Origin: Verrucomicrobiota bacterium
GTDB taxonomy: Bacteria; Verrucomicrobiota; Verrucomicrobiia; Chthoniobacterales; JAFAMB01
Reading direction: 5' to 3'
DNA length: 64,000 nt
NCBI GenBank assembly: GCA_019247695.1
Contig: JAFBAP010000084.1
Span: 1 to 64,000, forward strand
Below are positions 1 to 9,700 of this stretch, one piece after another. Every line of letters starts with the position of its first letter. Position 1 is the first letter of the stretch. A program made the translations under genes and the position numbers. The notes under the pieces are model-generated. The model did not search any database, was not told the DNA's origin, and saw only the letters and a program-made list of their open reading frames with translations.

Positions 1-16
1 CGACACCCTCTTCCAT

Positions 17-51
17 TTGTGGCATTTTTTCACTTGTGGCATTTGTGGCAT
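17..51. repeat. Three copies of a 9-bp word downstream of coaD
   Basis: The word ttgtggcat occurs at 17-25, 34-42 and 43-51, just beyond the coaD stop. The same word, within tttgtggcatt and its complement, closes both ends of the palindromic element at 20231-20483. It therefore belongs to the genome's intergenic repeat vocabulary rather than being chance. Confidence 0.6.
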
Positions 52-54
52 TTC

Positions 55-537
55 CTAGGATCTGAGTTTCGCGTCCAGGGCTTTGGCCACGCAGGACGGG
101 ACGAAAGCGTCCACGCTGCCGCCCAGACGTGCAATTTCCTTGATGAGGCTGGAGCTCAGGTAGGTGTACTCCTCGCGCGGCATGAGAAAGACGGTTTCGA
201 CGCCGGGTTCCATTTTACGATTCATGAGGGCCATCTGGAATTCGAATTCGAAATCGGACACCGCCCGGAGGCCCCGCAGGATGGCACTGGCCTCTTTCCG
301 GCGCGCGAAGTCGACGAGCAACCCATCGAAGTGATCGACGACGACGTTCCGGGCCTCCCGGCACACCTGCTCGATGAGGTCGACGCGTTCGGCAAACGAG
401 AAGAGGCTGGTTTTCTTTTGTTCGTTTGAGGCGACGGCTACGATCAATTCATCGAACAACCGGCTTGCACGGCAGATGACGTCGAGGTGCCCGTTGGTGA
501 TCGGGTCGAAGCTTCCAGGGTAGATGGCGCGACGCAT
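55..537 (-). CDS. coaD: Phosphopantetheine adenylyltransferase
   Basis: CoaD joins 4'-phosphopantetheine to AMP from ATP, the fourth step from pantothenate to coenzyme A, in the cytoplasm. The 160-residue protein has the usual family length. It shows the nucleotidyltransferase signature YPGSFDPITNGH at residues 6-17, including the TNGH motif that binds ATP phosphates. The late motif YLSSSLIKEI, near residues 126-135, is the family's ISSTxVR-like segment. It lies 34 bp downstream of guaA on the same strand, so the two may be co-transcribed. The ATG start directly precedes the conserved N-terminus. Assignment is secure. Confidence 0.95.
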   Translation of the reverse strand: MRRAIYPGSFDPITNGHLDVICRASRLFDELIVAVASNEQKKTSLFSFAERVDLIEQVCREARNVVVDHFDGLLVDFARRKEASAILRGLRAVSDFEFEFQMALMNRKMEPGVETVFLMPREEYTYLSSSLIKEIARLGGSVDAFVPSCVAKALDAKLRS

Positions 538-571
538 GAAATGGGAATCGATGGGCGTCTTTTTCTTTTTA

Positions 572-2155
572 TTACTCCCACTCGATCGTGCTGGGGGGTT
601 TGCTGGAGATGTCGTAGCAAACGCGGTTTACGCCCTTCACCTCATTGATGATGCGGGTGGAGAGCCGGGCAAGGATCTCGTACGGAATCCGGACCCAATC
701 GGCCGTCATTCCGTCCTGGCTTTCGACGATGCGCACCGCCACGGTGTTATCGTACGTCCGCTGGTCGCCCATTACCCCGACGGAGCGTATGGGGAGCAGA
801 ATGGCGAAGGATTGCCAGACCTTGTAGTACCAATCGGCGGCCTTCATCTCACTGACGACGATCTCATCGGCCTGCCGCAGAATGGAAAGCCGTTCTTCGG
901 TGATTTCACCCAGGATTCGAACGCCGAGGCCGGGCCCTGGAAAGGGCTGGCGGAACACGATTTCGCGCGGCAGCTCAAGCTCGAGCCCGACCTGCCTGAC
1001 TTCGTCCTTGAACAGCTGGCGCAGCGGTTCGAGGAGCTCGAAGTCCATCTTTTCGGGTAATCCACCGACGTTATGATGGCTTTTGATCAGGGCGGCCGGG
1101 TTGCCGGCGATGGCGACGCTTTCGATCACGTCCGGATAGAGCGTGCCCTGGGCCAGGTAATGGTAGCGGCCCTCCGGGCCGGAGTCATGCGCCTTTAATT
1201 CGCGCGTCGTCTCCTCGAAGACGCGAATGAATTCCTCGCCGATGATTTTGCGTTTTTGTTCCGGGTCGGTCACGCCGCGCAACCTGGCCAGGAAACGCTG
1301 GGAAGCGTCCACGTAGCGCAGTTTGATATGGAAATTTTCGCCGAAAACCCTTTGCACCGTTTCGGCCTCGCGCGCCCGCAACAACCCGTTATTGACGAAA
1401 ATGCACGTCAGGCGATCCCCCAGCGCGCGGTGGAGGAGGGCGGCGGCCACGGATGAATCGACACCGCCCGATAGGCCAAGCACGGCCTTGTCCCGGCCAA
1501 CGCGGGCGCTGATTTCGCGGCAGGTTTGCTCGATGAAGGAACCCATGGTCCAGTCGCCGCGGCAGCCGCAGATACGGTAGAGAAAATTCTCCAGGATTTC
1601 CTTGCCCAGCGGCGTGTGCGCGACCTCCGGATGGAACTGCAGGCCGTAGAGTCTGCGCTCGATGTCCGCGATGGCGGCATACGGTGAATTCTCGGTGACG
1701 CCGATAGCCGAAAATTCCGGGGGCAACGCGGTGATCTTATCCCCATGGCTGTTCCAGACCTGGAACTCGTCGGGTAATCCCTCGAAAAGGGGGTTCAGGC
1801 CGGTGGTCCTCAGGTGGCCCGGACCATACTCCCGGCGTTCCGAATACTCGACCCGGCCGCCTAGAAAATGGGCAAACAGCTGGACGCCGTAACAGATGCC
1901 GAGGATCGGCAGGCCAAGGTCGAAAATTTCCGGATTCAGCAAGGGCGCATGGGCGGAAAAAACGCTGGCCGGGCCGCCGGAGAGGATGATACCCTTCGCC
2001 CCTTTGTCGCGGATCGTTTTCGGGTTGGCATTAAACGGCAGGATTTCGGAATACACCCGGCATTCGCGCACCCGCCGCGCGATGACTTGCGTGTATTGCG
2101 ATCCGAAATCCAGGATCGCCACTTTTGAACCGGAGAAAGCTTCGCCGCTGCTCAT
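572..2155 (-). CDS. guaA: GMP synthase (glutamine-hydrolysing)
   Basis: GuaA converts XMP to GMP using ATP and ammonia released from glutamine. The N-terminal class I glutamine amidotransferase domain starts with DFGSQYTQ and has the nucleophile Cys88 in GICYG. The catalytic His175 and Glu177 are in FHPE. The ATP pyrophosphatase domain follows with the PP-loop SGGVDSS at 229-235. The C-terminal dimerisation/XMP domain ends in the typical KPPSTIEWE. At 527 residues it is full length. The 5' side (2160-2250) holds gttacccgttac repeat words rather than an obvious promoter. Confidence 0.96.
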   Translation of the reverse strand: MSSGEAFSGSKVAILDFGSQYTQVIARRVRECRVYSEILPFNANPKTIRDKGAKGIILSGGPASVFSAHAPLLNPEIFDLGLPILGICYGVQLFAHFLGGRVEYSERREYGPGHLRTTGLNPLFEGLPDEFQVWNSHGDKITALPPEFSAIGVTENSPYAAIADIERRLYGLQFHPEVAHTPLGKEILENFLYRICGCRGDWTMGSFIEQTCREISARVGRDKAVLGLSGGVDSSVAAALLHRALGDRLTCIFVNNGLLRAREAETVQRVFGENFHIKLRYVDASQRFLARLRGVTDPEQKRKIIGEEFIRVFEETTRELKAHDSGPEGRYHYLAQGTLYPDVIESVAIAGNPAALIKSHHNVGGLPEKMDFELLEPLRQLFKDEVRQVGLELELPREIVFRQPFPGPGLGVRILGEITEERLSILRQADEIVVSEMKAADWYYKVWQSFAILLPIRSVGVMGDQRTYDNTVAVRIVESQDGMTADWVRIPYEILARLSTRIINEVKGVNRVCYDISSKPPSTIEWE

Positions 2156-2236
2156 CGGAGAAAAGGATTACGGGTTACCCGTTACTGGTGTACCCGGTTC
2201 GCGCAAACGTTTTTGTTGATTGATTTGTTGGTCTAT

Positions 2237-2266
2237 AATGGGTGCTAAGTAATGGGTGTTAAGTTG
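2237..2266. repeat. Tandem near-duplicate at the 5' end of aat
   Basis: Two adjacent near-identical copies of aatgggtgctaagt (second copy with t for c) lie around 2238-2265. The second copy contains the ATG that could be mistaken for the aat start. They resemble the gggtaac/gagtaac repeat words seen elsewhere between genes, which is one reason to place the real start downstream. Confidence 0.5.
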
Positions 2267-2287
2267 CGAGTAAGAGGAAAGTCTAAA

Positions 2288-2857
2288 GTGATTCCGCCTG
2301 CACTCCTTCTGGAAGGGTACTGCAGCGGCATTTTCCCGATGGGGACTGACCACGGCGAAATCGCGTGGTTTTCGCCGGACCCGCGCGGCATCATCCCGTT
2401 GGACGGGTTTCACATTCCGCACGGCCTCAAGCGAACCTTGAAAAAGGGGCTTTTTGAAGTGCGGATAAATCAGGCGTTCGAAGAGGTGATTCGTGCGTGC
2501 GCCGCCCGGAACGAGACGTGGATCAGCAAGGAAATCATTGCCAGTTACCTTAACCTGCACCAACTGGGTTATGCGCACTCGGTGGAGACCTGGCGGGAGG
2601 GGCGCCTGGCGGGCGGCCTTTACGGCGTAGGCCTTTACGGGGCATTTTTTGGCGAGTCGATGTTTCACTACGAAACCGACGCTTCGAAGGTTGCCTTGGT
2701 GGCGCTGGTTCACCGTTTGCAGGAGCGCCAATACCGGCTCCTTGATACCCAGTACATTACCCCTCACCTTCAGACCTTCGGTGCAGTGGAAATTTCCCGG
2801 ACCAAGTACCTGCGCTTGCTCCGGCAAGCCCTGGTACTCGACTGCAGGTTTGTGTAA
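2288..2857 (+). CDS. aat: Leucyl/phenylalanyl-tRNA-protein transferase
   Basis: Aat transfers Leu or Phe from charged tRNA to proteins with N-terminal Arg or Lys, marking them for ClpS/ClpAP degradation (the N-end rule). Family motifs are clear: GIFPMG, WFSPDPRGIIPLD, and GLYGVGLYGAFFGESMF near the middle. I place the start at the GTG at 2288. It is preceded by agagga at good spacing and begins with IPPALLLEGY, where the family homology begins. An ATG at 2252 is in frame but lies in a short tandem duplication with no Shine-Dalgarno. The stop TAA is the first three bases of the repeat word taacgcgtaacc. Confidence 0.88.
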   Translation: MIPPALLLEGYCSGIFPMGTDHGEIAWFSPDPRGIIPLDGFHIPHGLKRTLKKGLFEVRINQAFEEVIRACAARNETWISKEIIASYLNLHQLGYAHSVETWREGRLAGGLYGVGLYGAFFGESMFHYETDASKVALVALVHRLQERQYRLLDTQYITPHLQTFGAVEISRTKYLRLLRQALVLDCRFV

Positions 2858-2939
2858 CGCGTAACCGGTGCCAGGCGAAACCTTACGCCGCGTGCGGTCC
2901 TCTCCGAAACCCGCTACCCGTTACTCGTTACCCGTTACC
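2855..2939. repeat. Inverted gtaac-type repeat between convergent genes
   Basis: The 63-bp gap between aat (plus) and the MFS gene (minus) is flanked by taacgcgtaaccgg at 2855 and the complementary-type run ccgctacccgttactcgtt up to 2939. Both flanking genes take their TAA stop codon from this repeat. It could act as a two-way transcription terminator, though no T-tract is obvious. Confidence 0.55.
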
Positions 2940-4264
2940 TTCTTCTTCTCCAGCGGCCACCATATCCGGAAAGGCAGCGAGATCAGCAGGCTGATCGCGG
3001 CGATATGAATGGCGTTCTCGAGTCCCGCGGTCGTGGCCACGGCGGCCCAGATCAGGCCCCCTAATGCCATCGCCCCGCTGCCGGTCATCATCAGGATGGC
3101 GTTGATCCTGCCGCGTGAGGCGTCCGGGGTCGCCCGCTGGCCGACTGCCCAGATCTCGGTGGCCGCCAGCGTCCAGGAACCACCGGCTACGGCGGCAACC
3201 GCCAAAAAGAGAGCTCTCTGCCGGACGAAGCCGATCAAATAAAAGACGATGATCAACAAGGCGCACGCCACCACGGTGATGGCGTTGGGTGAGAGTTTCT
3301 TCTGCAGGATCGGCACCATGAGGATGCCCCCGACGACGGATCCGATCCCGAGCGCGGTAAAAAGCAGCCCGAGTTCGCCGGAACTCATTTTAAGCACTTG
3401 CAACGCGAAGGTCGGGAGCAACGCCGGGACGAGCGAAATGAAGAAGTTGAAGAGAAGGTTCCGAAAGAGCACCGTCCGAATCTGAGCGCGGCGCTCGATG
3501 ACGCGTTTAACTTCCGCGACCGCCTCCTTCAGGGTAGGCGGATGTGCCGGCGGCCCTCTCCGCCCTTCCGGCAGGAATTTCATGGAAAGCGACACGCCCA
3601 CGAAGGTCATGGCGCCGGCCAAAAAGATCGACCTGGGACCGAGTTGCGACAGCAGCAACCCGGCCAACGCCGGTCCCAGGATACCGGAAAGGTTAACCTG
3701 CACCCCGCTCAGGGCCACCGCCGCCTCCACGTCCGGTTCATCCACGATTTCCACGAACAAGGCCGCCCAGACCGGGGCACTCAAGGCCAGCCCGGCGCCG
3801 GAGACCAGCGACAAGCACAAGATTAATTGGGCCGGCAGGTTTGGAATCGCGCTGACGGCGGCAAGTATCGCCGACGCCAACCCAAGCCCAATGTAAACCA
3901 GACGAAGCAGCCGTTTTCGAGGCCAGCGATCAGCCAGGATCCCGCCTGGAAACGTGACCAGGAAGAACGCTATGGACGACACGCTCGGTATGATCGACAG
4001 CAGGAACGTAGAGGCTGAAACCCGGTGCACCAGCCAGCGCACCGCGACCTCCTGCGCCGACACAAGGCTGCCCGAAGTACAGCTGAACAGCCATAAAAGC
4101 CCGAAGGCCCGGTTCCTGATCGGCAACCAGGTATTCGCAGTTTTGCTGGGAGGCGGCGGAGGGTTTTGCGGATCAGAACGGTTCGAAGTGTCCAACGCCG
4201 GTCTGATCGTTTCTGGATGCTTGCAAGGTTTGGTGCCCACAGCCGGGAGCTGGTAACCGATCAA
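2921..4264 (-). CDS. MFS exporter, EntS/MFS_3-like
   Basis: This is a 12-helix major facilitator in the inner membrane. The family (EntS, macrolide and siderophore exporters) usually expels small molecules, but the substrate cannot be read from sequence. Helices start at about residue 52 (GLLWLFSCTSGSL). The loop after helix 2 carries GGILADRWPRKRLLR, the classic MFS motif A with Asp and Arg-Lys-Arg. The length of 447 fits. The first ~45 residues are Pro-rich and begin at a TTG, so the start may lie further downstream. The last residues (VTGNE) and the stop are encoded by the gtaacgggtaacgagtaa repeat. It is divergent from the ABC ATPase at 4314. Confidence 0.8.
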   Translation of the reverse strand: MIGYQLPAVGTKPCKHPETIRPALDTSNRSDPQNPPPPPSKTANTWLPIRNRAFGLLWLFSCTSGSLVSAQEVAVRWLVHRVSASTFLLSIIPSVSSIAFFLVTFPGGILADRWPRKRLLRLVYIGLGLASAILAAVSAIPNLPAQLILCLSLVSGAGLALSAPVWAALFVEIVDEPDVEAAVALSGVQVNLSGILGPALAGLLLSQLGPRSIFLAGAMTFVGVSLSMKFLPEGRRGPPAHPPTLKEAVAEVKRVIERRAQIRTVLFRNLLFNFFISLVPALLPTFALQVLKMSSGELGLLFTALGIGSVVGGILMVPILQKKLSPNAITVVACALLIIVFYLIGFVRQRALFLAVAAVAGGSWTLAATEIWAVGQRATPDASRGRINAILMMTGSGAMALGGLIWAAVATTAGLENAIHIAAISLLISLPFRIWWPLEKKKVTGNE

Positions 4265-4313
4265 AATACCGTTACGCTCACGTGGTCATCATTTGCCAGC
4301 GAGAACCTTTGCT

Positions 4314-5126
4314 ATGCCTATCATTTCCGTTCGCGACCTGCTTGTCCAACGAAGCGGCAACATCATTCTGGAAGGCCTGAACTGGGAGGTACAGGAAAAC
4401 GAACATTGGGTGGTGCTGGGCGCCAACGGCTCAGGCAAGACCAGCCTGTTGAGCTGCGTTACGGGGTACCTGACGCCATCCCGCGGCAGGATCTGCGTTC
4501 TGGGCCGGGAATACGGCCACAGCGACTGGCGTGAACTGCGCAAGGAGGTAGGTCTGGTGAGCTCAAGCATCCGGCACTTTATTGAGGATGGACAGACGGC
4601 GCTGGAGGTTGTCGCCAGCGGCCGCACGGCGGAACTGAACCTGTGGCATAAGCCTAAGGCGGCTCTTCGCGAAGCCGCCTTATCGGTTCTCCGCCAGGTT
4701 GAGGCTGAACCGCTGGCCGGCCGTCCCTGGCTTTACCTTTCCCAAGGGGAACGCCAACGCACCCTGATCGGCCGTGCGCTGATGGCGCAGTTTCGAATCC
4801 TGATTCTCGACGAGCCTTGCGCCGGGCTTGACCCGGTGGCGCGGGAACGCTTCCTGGACTTCATCCGCCGCCTGGCCCTCGCACCCGAAACTCCCAACCT
4901 GGTCATGGTTACCCATCACGTGGAAGAAATTTTGCCCTGTTTCTCGAGAGCCCTCGTCCTGCACCGGGGAAAGATCCTGGTGCAGGGTCCGTCGAACAAA
5001 GTGATTACCTCGCCAGTGCTCTCGACGGCATTTGAAGCGGAGATCAAGGTGCTCCGGCGCCAGGCCCGCTTTGAATTGCAAGTGGGCACACGGCGGGCAC
5101 AGCGGGAGAATGCGGGCACAACGTAA
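4314..5126 (+). CDS. Stand-alone ABC transporter ATP-binding protein
   Basis: A single ABC ATPase domain with Walker A GANGSGKT (36-43), signature LSQGERQ (142-148), Walker B ILILDEP (162-168) and a switch His in MVTHHVEE. It resembles the ModF/YlmA type of ATPase found without a linked permease, but substrate or partner is unknown. The preferred start is MPIISVRDLL; an upstream in-frame ATG at 4293 would add seven residues. The final ~14 residues (GTRRAQRENAGTT) and the TAA stop at 5124-5126 lie inside the left arm of the palindromic element that follows. The C-terminus thus appears to have been rewritten by repeat sequence. Confidence 0.85.
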   Translation: MPIISVRDLLVQRSGNIILEGLNWEVQENEHWVVLGANGSGKTSLLSCVTGYLTPSRGRICVLGREYGHSDWRELRKEVGLVSSSIRHFIEDGQTALEVVASGRTAELNLWHKPKAALREAALSVLRQVEAEPLAGRPWLYLSQGERQRTLIGRALMAQFRILILDEPCAGLDPVARERFLDFIRRLALAPETPNLVMVTHHVEEILPCFSRALVLHRGKILVQGPSNKVITSPVLSTAFEAEIKVLRRQARFELQVGTRRAQRENAGTT

Positions 5127-5415
5127 GAGTTCACACGGCGAACACGGCGAACCACGGCGACCACGGCGGGAAGACAAAATTACCCAGCACCCGATGTTCG
5201 GCCCCGAATTCGGCTCCCGGCAAGGATTACGCCGTCTTTGCCCCGGAGCGGCGGGCGCCTGGAACGTTAATGCCGAGTACGCTCGCCGCTCCGGGGCAAA
5301 GACGGCGTAGATTCTCGCGTGCCTGACGAGCCGCCCTCACTGCTGGCATTCCTCTTCCCTCCGTGTTCGCCGTGGTTCGCCGTGTTCGCCGTGTGAACTC
5401 TTACGTTGTGCCCGC
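5112..5415. repeat. Palindromic intergenic element R1 (49-bp perfect arms)
   Basis: Bases 5112-5160 and 5367-5415 are a perfect 49-bp inverted repeat. Each arm contains the family core gagttcacacggcg followed by acacggcg/ccacggcg units. The left arm begins inside the upstream ABC ATPase gene and supplies its stop codon. Between the arms lies a second perfect inverted repeat (5228-5309). No transposase gene or terminal target duplication is visible. It fills most of the 393-bp gap between the ATPase and the RND adaptor; bases 5416-5460 add more gtgtgaccg/gtgcccgccg units. Confidence 0.85.
5228..5309. repeat. 26-bp perfect inverted repeat nested in R1
   Basis: Bases 5228-5253 and 5284-5309 are exact reverse complements (26 bp) with a 30-base spacer. 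The arm reads tacgccgtctttgccccgg followed by agcggcg. Its sequence is unrelated to the outer arms, so this is a separate palindrome nested in, or inserted into, R1. It could form a strong hairpin in DNA or RNA. Confidence 0.85.
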
Positions 5416-5519
5416 CGGATCGCTGTGCCCGCCGTGTGACCGTGTGACCGACACCCTGCAAACTAAATCTTCGCAAAGGCTGCGGACGTAGCGCATCTTG
5501 CAACCCTATTGTGCGTTGT

Positions 5520-6743
5520 ATGCTGCGCCCGCGATTCCCCCTGTTTTTGATTCCCCTGGCTCTCCTTCCCGGCTGCGGCGAGCGACCACCACCGGGCGCG
5601 ACGGGCCAGGCACCGCCCCCTAAGAACGTGCTCGTGACGCAGGTCAGCACTCAGGACGTGCCGATCCAGTTGCATGAATTCGGCCGGATCACGTCGCCGG
5701 AATCAGTTGACGTAAAGCCGCAGGTGAGCGGGCGAATTACCGAAGTGCATTTCAAGGATGGCCAGGAGGTGAAAAAGGGAGACCCGCTTTTCGTCATCGA
5801 TCCGCGGCCGTTCCAGGCTGATCTTGAGCAGTCCCAAGGCCAATTGGAGGCCGACCAGGGGCAACTGCAGCTGGCGCAGCGCAACCTGCAACGGGATGAG
5901 CAGATCGGCAAACAACGGTTTGTGTCGGAGCAGCAGATCGACCAGGACCGCACCCAGGTTCAGAACTTTCAGGGCGCCATAACCAAGGATCAAGCGGCCA
6001 TTGAACTGGCCAGGCTCAACCTGGAGTACAGCCAGGTGCGTGCGCCGGTGGACGGGCGGACCGGCAGACGGTTGGTGGACATGGGCAATTACGTGGCGAC
6101 GGGCGGGGCAACGCTGGTAAACATTCAACGGCAAGACCCGGTCTACGTCGACTTCAACATTTCGGAGAACGATCTGGCGCGGCTTCGAGAAAATCTGGCG
6201 GGCCATACCCTTAGGGTCGACGTGGACTCACCGGCGAAACCGGAGGTCACGAAATCGGGTTCATTAAGTTTTCTCGACAACGCGGTCTCGACGCAAGCCG
6301 GGACGGTGCTGTTGCGGGCGACGATCCCGAATGAAGACCGTTACCTCTGGCCGGGACAGTATGTGAACGTGGCCCTGACCCTGCAGGTGCTGAGAAGCGC
6401 CTTGGTGGTTCCGAGCCAGACGGTCCAGTTGGGCGGCAAAGGGCCTTTCCTTTTCGTGATCAAGCCGGATCATACCGCTGAGCAACGGCTGGTGACGCAG
6501 GGTCCGCATTTCGGCGACGCGACGGTGGTTTCGAAGGGCGTGCAGGCAGGTGAAACCGTGGTGGTTGAGGGTCAGCTCGCGCTCGCCAACGGCATGAAGG
6601 TTAACCCGGCGCCCTATAAGGCGAATGGGTCCGAAACGCCTCCTCCGGACGGGGGACACGACGTGACGGAAAACAATCCGGGCACCGGTCCTGATCAGCG
6701 GCCGAAACCGACCCCGGCCCAGGAGGTCAAGTCGGCGCTGTGA
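5520..6743 (+). CDS. RND efflux periplasmic adaptor (membrane fusion protein)
   Basis: This adaptor bridges an inner-membrane RND pump to an outer-membrane channel. A lipoprotein signal with lipobox LLPGC places the acylated Cys at residue 19 from the ATG at 5520; an upstream GTG at 5511 is the alternative. The order is typical of HlyD/MdtA: a biotinyl-lipoyl half (VKPQVSGRITEVHFKDGQEV), a coiled-coil hairpin rich in Gln (LEADQGQLQLAQRNLQRD), the second lipoyl half (YSQVRAPVDGRTGRRLVD), a beta-barrel and a membrane-proximal domain. A Pro-rich tail follows. Four bases separate it from the pump gene, so they form an operon. No TolC homologue is in the window. Confidence 0.92.
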   Translation: MLRPRFPLFLIPLALLPGCGERPPPGATGQAPPPKNVLVTQVSTQDVPIQLHEFGRITSPESVDVKPQVSGRITEVHFKDGQEVKKGDPLFVIDPRPFQADLEQSQGQLEADQGQLQLAQRNLQRDEQIGKQRFVSEQQIDQDRTQVQNFQGAITKDQAAIELARLNLEYSQVRAPVDGRTGRRLVDMGNYVATGGATLVNIQRQDPVYVDFNISENDLARLRENLAGHTLRVDVDSPAKPEVTKSGSLSFLDNAVSTQAGTVLLRATIPNEDRYLWPGQYVNVALTLQVLRSALVVPSQTVQLGGKGPFLFVIKPDHTAEQRLVTQGPHFGDATVVSKGVQAGETVVVEGQLALANGMKVNPAPYKANGSETPPPDGGHDVTENNPGTGPDQRPKPTPAQEVKSAL

Positions 6744-6747
6744 GCCT

Positions 6748-9700
6748 ATGAACTTTTCCGAACTTTTTATCAGACGGCCGATCATGACGTTGCTGCTCAC
6801 GATCAGCGTCACCGTTTTCGGTATCCAGGTCTTTCGCCAGTTGCCGGTCAACGACCTGCCGGCCGTGGATTACCCGGTGATCCAGGTCCAGGTGAGCTAC
6901 CCTGGGGCGAGTCCGGAGACGATGGCCAACACGGTCGCTACGCCGTTGGAGAAACAATTTTTGCAAATCCCGGGGCTTCAGCTGGCGACCTCGAACAATC
7001 AGACGGGCCAGAGCACTTTGGTATTGCAGTTCGGCCTGGATAAGAGCCTGGGGGATGCCGCCACCGACGTGCAGGCGGCGATTTCGCGCGCAACAGGTTT
7101 TCTGCCGACCGACCTGCCGCAGCCGCCGTCGTTTCAGAAGACCAACCCGAACGACCAGCCGATCTTCTACCTTGCACTGGTGAGCGACACCCTCACCGAA
7201 GGCGCGCTTTACGACTACGGCAACACCCAGCTGGGCCAGCAGATCGCGATCATCAACGGGGTAAGTCAGGTCAACGTTTACGGCGCGAAGCGGGCGATTC
7301 GGATCAAGGTCGACGTCAACAAGCTTTCCTCCCTGAATCTCACGATGACCGACGTGACGAACGCGGTCGGCCAGAGCACGGCCTATCAGGGCGCCGGGCA
7401 ATTTGACGGCAAGTACCAGACTTTTCTGCTCCGGCCGAACGGGCAACTCTCGACTGCAGTCCAGTACGCCGAAGTCATCATCGCGCGTCCGAATGGCCAA
7501 CCGGTTTACCTTAAGGACGTTGCGCGCGTCGTGGAGTCGGTTGACGACGAGCGTATCAGCCGCAACTTCTGGGCCCGCAGCTACGGCGAGGCGCCGACCG
7601 AGGTGGTCCTGGCGGTCAGCCGGCAAGCCGGCGCCAATGCGGTTGAGGTGGCCCGCAAAGTCAGGGAGTTGCTGCCGGCTTTCGAAGCCCAGTTGCCCGG
7701 TTCGGTCAAGCTGATTCCGCTCTACGACCGCTCCAAGACGATTGTGGCCAACGCGGAGGAAGTCGAGCGCACCTTGATGATCGCCTTCGCCCTGGTCGTG
7801 ATCGTCATTTTCGTCTTTCTCGGGCGCGCGACGGACACGCTGATTCCCTCCGTGGCCTTACCCCTTTCGCTGCTCATCACGTTCATCGTCATGGGCGCGC
7901 TCAACTTCAGCCTGAATAACCTGACGCTGATGGCGTTGACGCTGGCGATCGGGTTCCTGGTCGACGACGCGATCGTCTTTCTTGAAAACACGGTGCGGCT
8001 GATCGAAGGCGGCGAGAAGCCGATGGACGCGGCGATCCACAGCGCCCGCCAGATTACCTTCACCATCATTGCGATGACGGTGTCGCTGGCGGTGGTCTTC
8101 CTGCCTTTGGTGATGGTGACGGGCATCATCGGGCGCATTTTCCGGGAGTTCTCCGTGACCATCATCGTGGCGATCTTTGCCTCGGGACTCGTGTCCATCA
8201 CCCTCACGCCGATGATGTGCTCGCGGATCCTGGGCCAGCGCAGCCACGAGAACAAAACCTGGATGGAACGCCATGTCGGCGGCCTGTTTCGCCGGATTGC
8301 CGAAGGCTACGGGCGGACCCTTTACTTTTTCCTGCACCACCGCTGGATTTCAGCGGTAACCTGGGTGGCGTGCCTGGGGCTCACGGTCTGGCTGTTCGGG
8401 CTTTTGCCCAAAACGTTTATCCCGCCGGGGGACAGCAGCTTCATCCGGGGGGTAGGCATCGCCGTCGAGGGGATTTCACCTAACCGCATCAAGCAAATCC
8501 AGCGTCAGGTCGATGCCATTTTGCGAAAGAACGATGCGGTCGACGAAACCTTTACCCTATGCGGTTTTTCAAAAGGTTTGCCGTCGAATCAGATGCTGAT
8601 CCTGGCATTCTTGAAAGACCCGGGTAAGCGTCCGCCGATCAATGCGGTCGCCGCTGACCTGATGCGCGACCTGCGCCAGATCCCGGGCATCCTTCCGCTG
8701 CTCCGACCGGACCCGGTGTTGCAGATCAGCACGGGCGCAACCAAGAACAACCAGGGCCAATACGCTTACGCCATTTCCGGCGTTAACGCAGACCAGGTCT
8801 ATGCGGCGGCCCAGCAGTTGGTGGCGAAGTGCCGCGAATTCCCGGGGTTCCAAAATGTTTCGTCGGATTACTTCGCGAACACGCCGACCCTGGGCATCGA
8901 CGTCAATTTTCTTCAGGCGCAATCCTACGGTCTGAACAATGCCGACATTGAGCGGCTTTTGAAAAACGCGTACTCCCAGAATTACACCTACCTGATCAAG
9001 ACCCCCATTGACCAGTACCAGGTGATCGTGGAAGCGGCGGACCGGGAGCGGGCCGAACCTTCGAATCTCAACCAGTTGTACTACAAGCCGGGTTCAAGTC
9101 AGGTCACCATCCCGAATGAAACGGTGGTCAGCCCGTCGCCTTACGTCGGGATGCTTTCGGTCAATCACATCAACCAGTTTCCGGCCGTCACGCTGTTCTT
9201 TAACTTAAAGCCGGGCGCCTCGACGGGCGCGGCGACCGAATTCATTCAGCGGGCCGGGGCGGAGATCCTGCCGCCGACGGTTCGCGGCCAGCTGCAGGGC
9301 GAAGCGCAGACGTTCAGCGAGACTTTCTCGCAACTGAGCGTGCTTCTGCTGGTGGCGGTTTTCATCATGTACGTGATCCTGGGGATCCTGTACGAAAGCT
9401 GGTTTCACCCGATTACGGTGCTGTCATCACTTCCGGTTGCTACCGTGGGTGGTTTGCTGACCTTGTTGCTGTTCCACTCGGAACTTTCCCTTTATTCGTA
9501 CATCGGGCTGTTCATGCTGATCGGGATCGTGAAGAAGAACGGCATCATCATGGTCGACTTCGCGATCGAACAACGGCGCGCCGGCAAGACGGCGGTCGAA
9601 GCCGTGCATGAAGCCAGCGTGGAGCGGTTTCGGCCCATCATCATGACCACGCTTGCCGCCCTGATGGGGGCGGTACCGATCGCCGTCGGCATGGGTGCCG

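Noticed and set aside
524-1060. 178-codon plus-strand frame opposite guaA
   Set aside because: Shadow of guaA; no domain and no plausible leader.
5127-5310. Small peptide frame translated from R1 (HGEHGEPRRPRRE type)
   Set aside because: The same peptide motif appears wherever cacggcg repeats are translated, in several frames and both strands, so it reflects the DNA repeat, not a gene.
6727-7626. 299-codon minus-strand frame opposite the RND pump
   Set aside because: Antisense to a certain gene; composition is Arg/Val/Asp-rich as expected of a reversed RND sequence.
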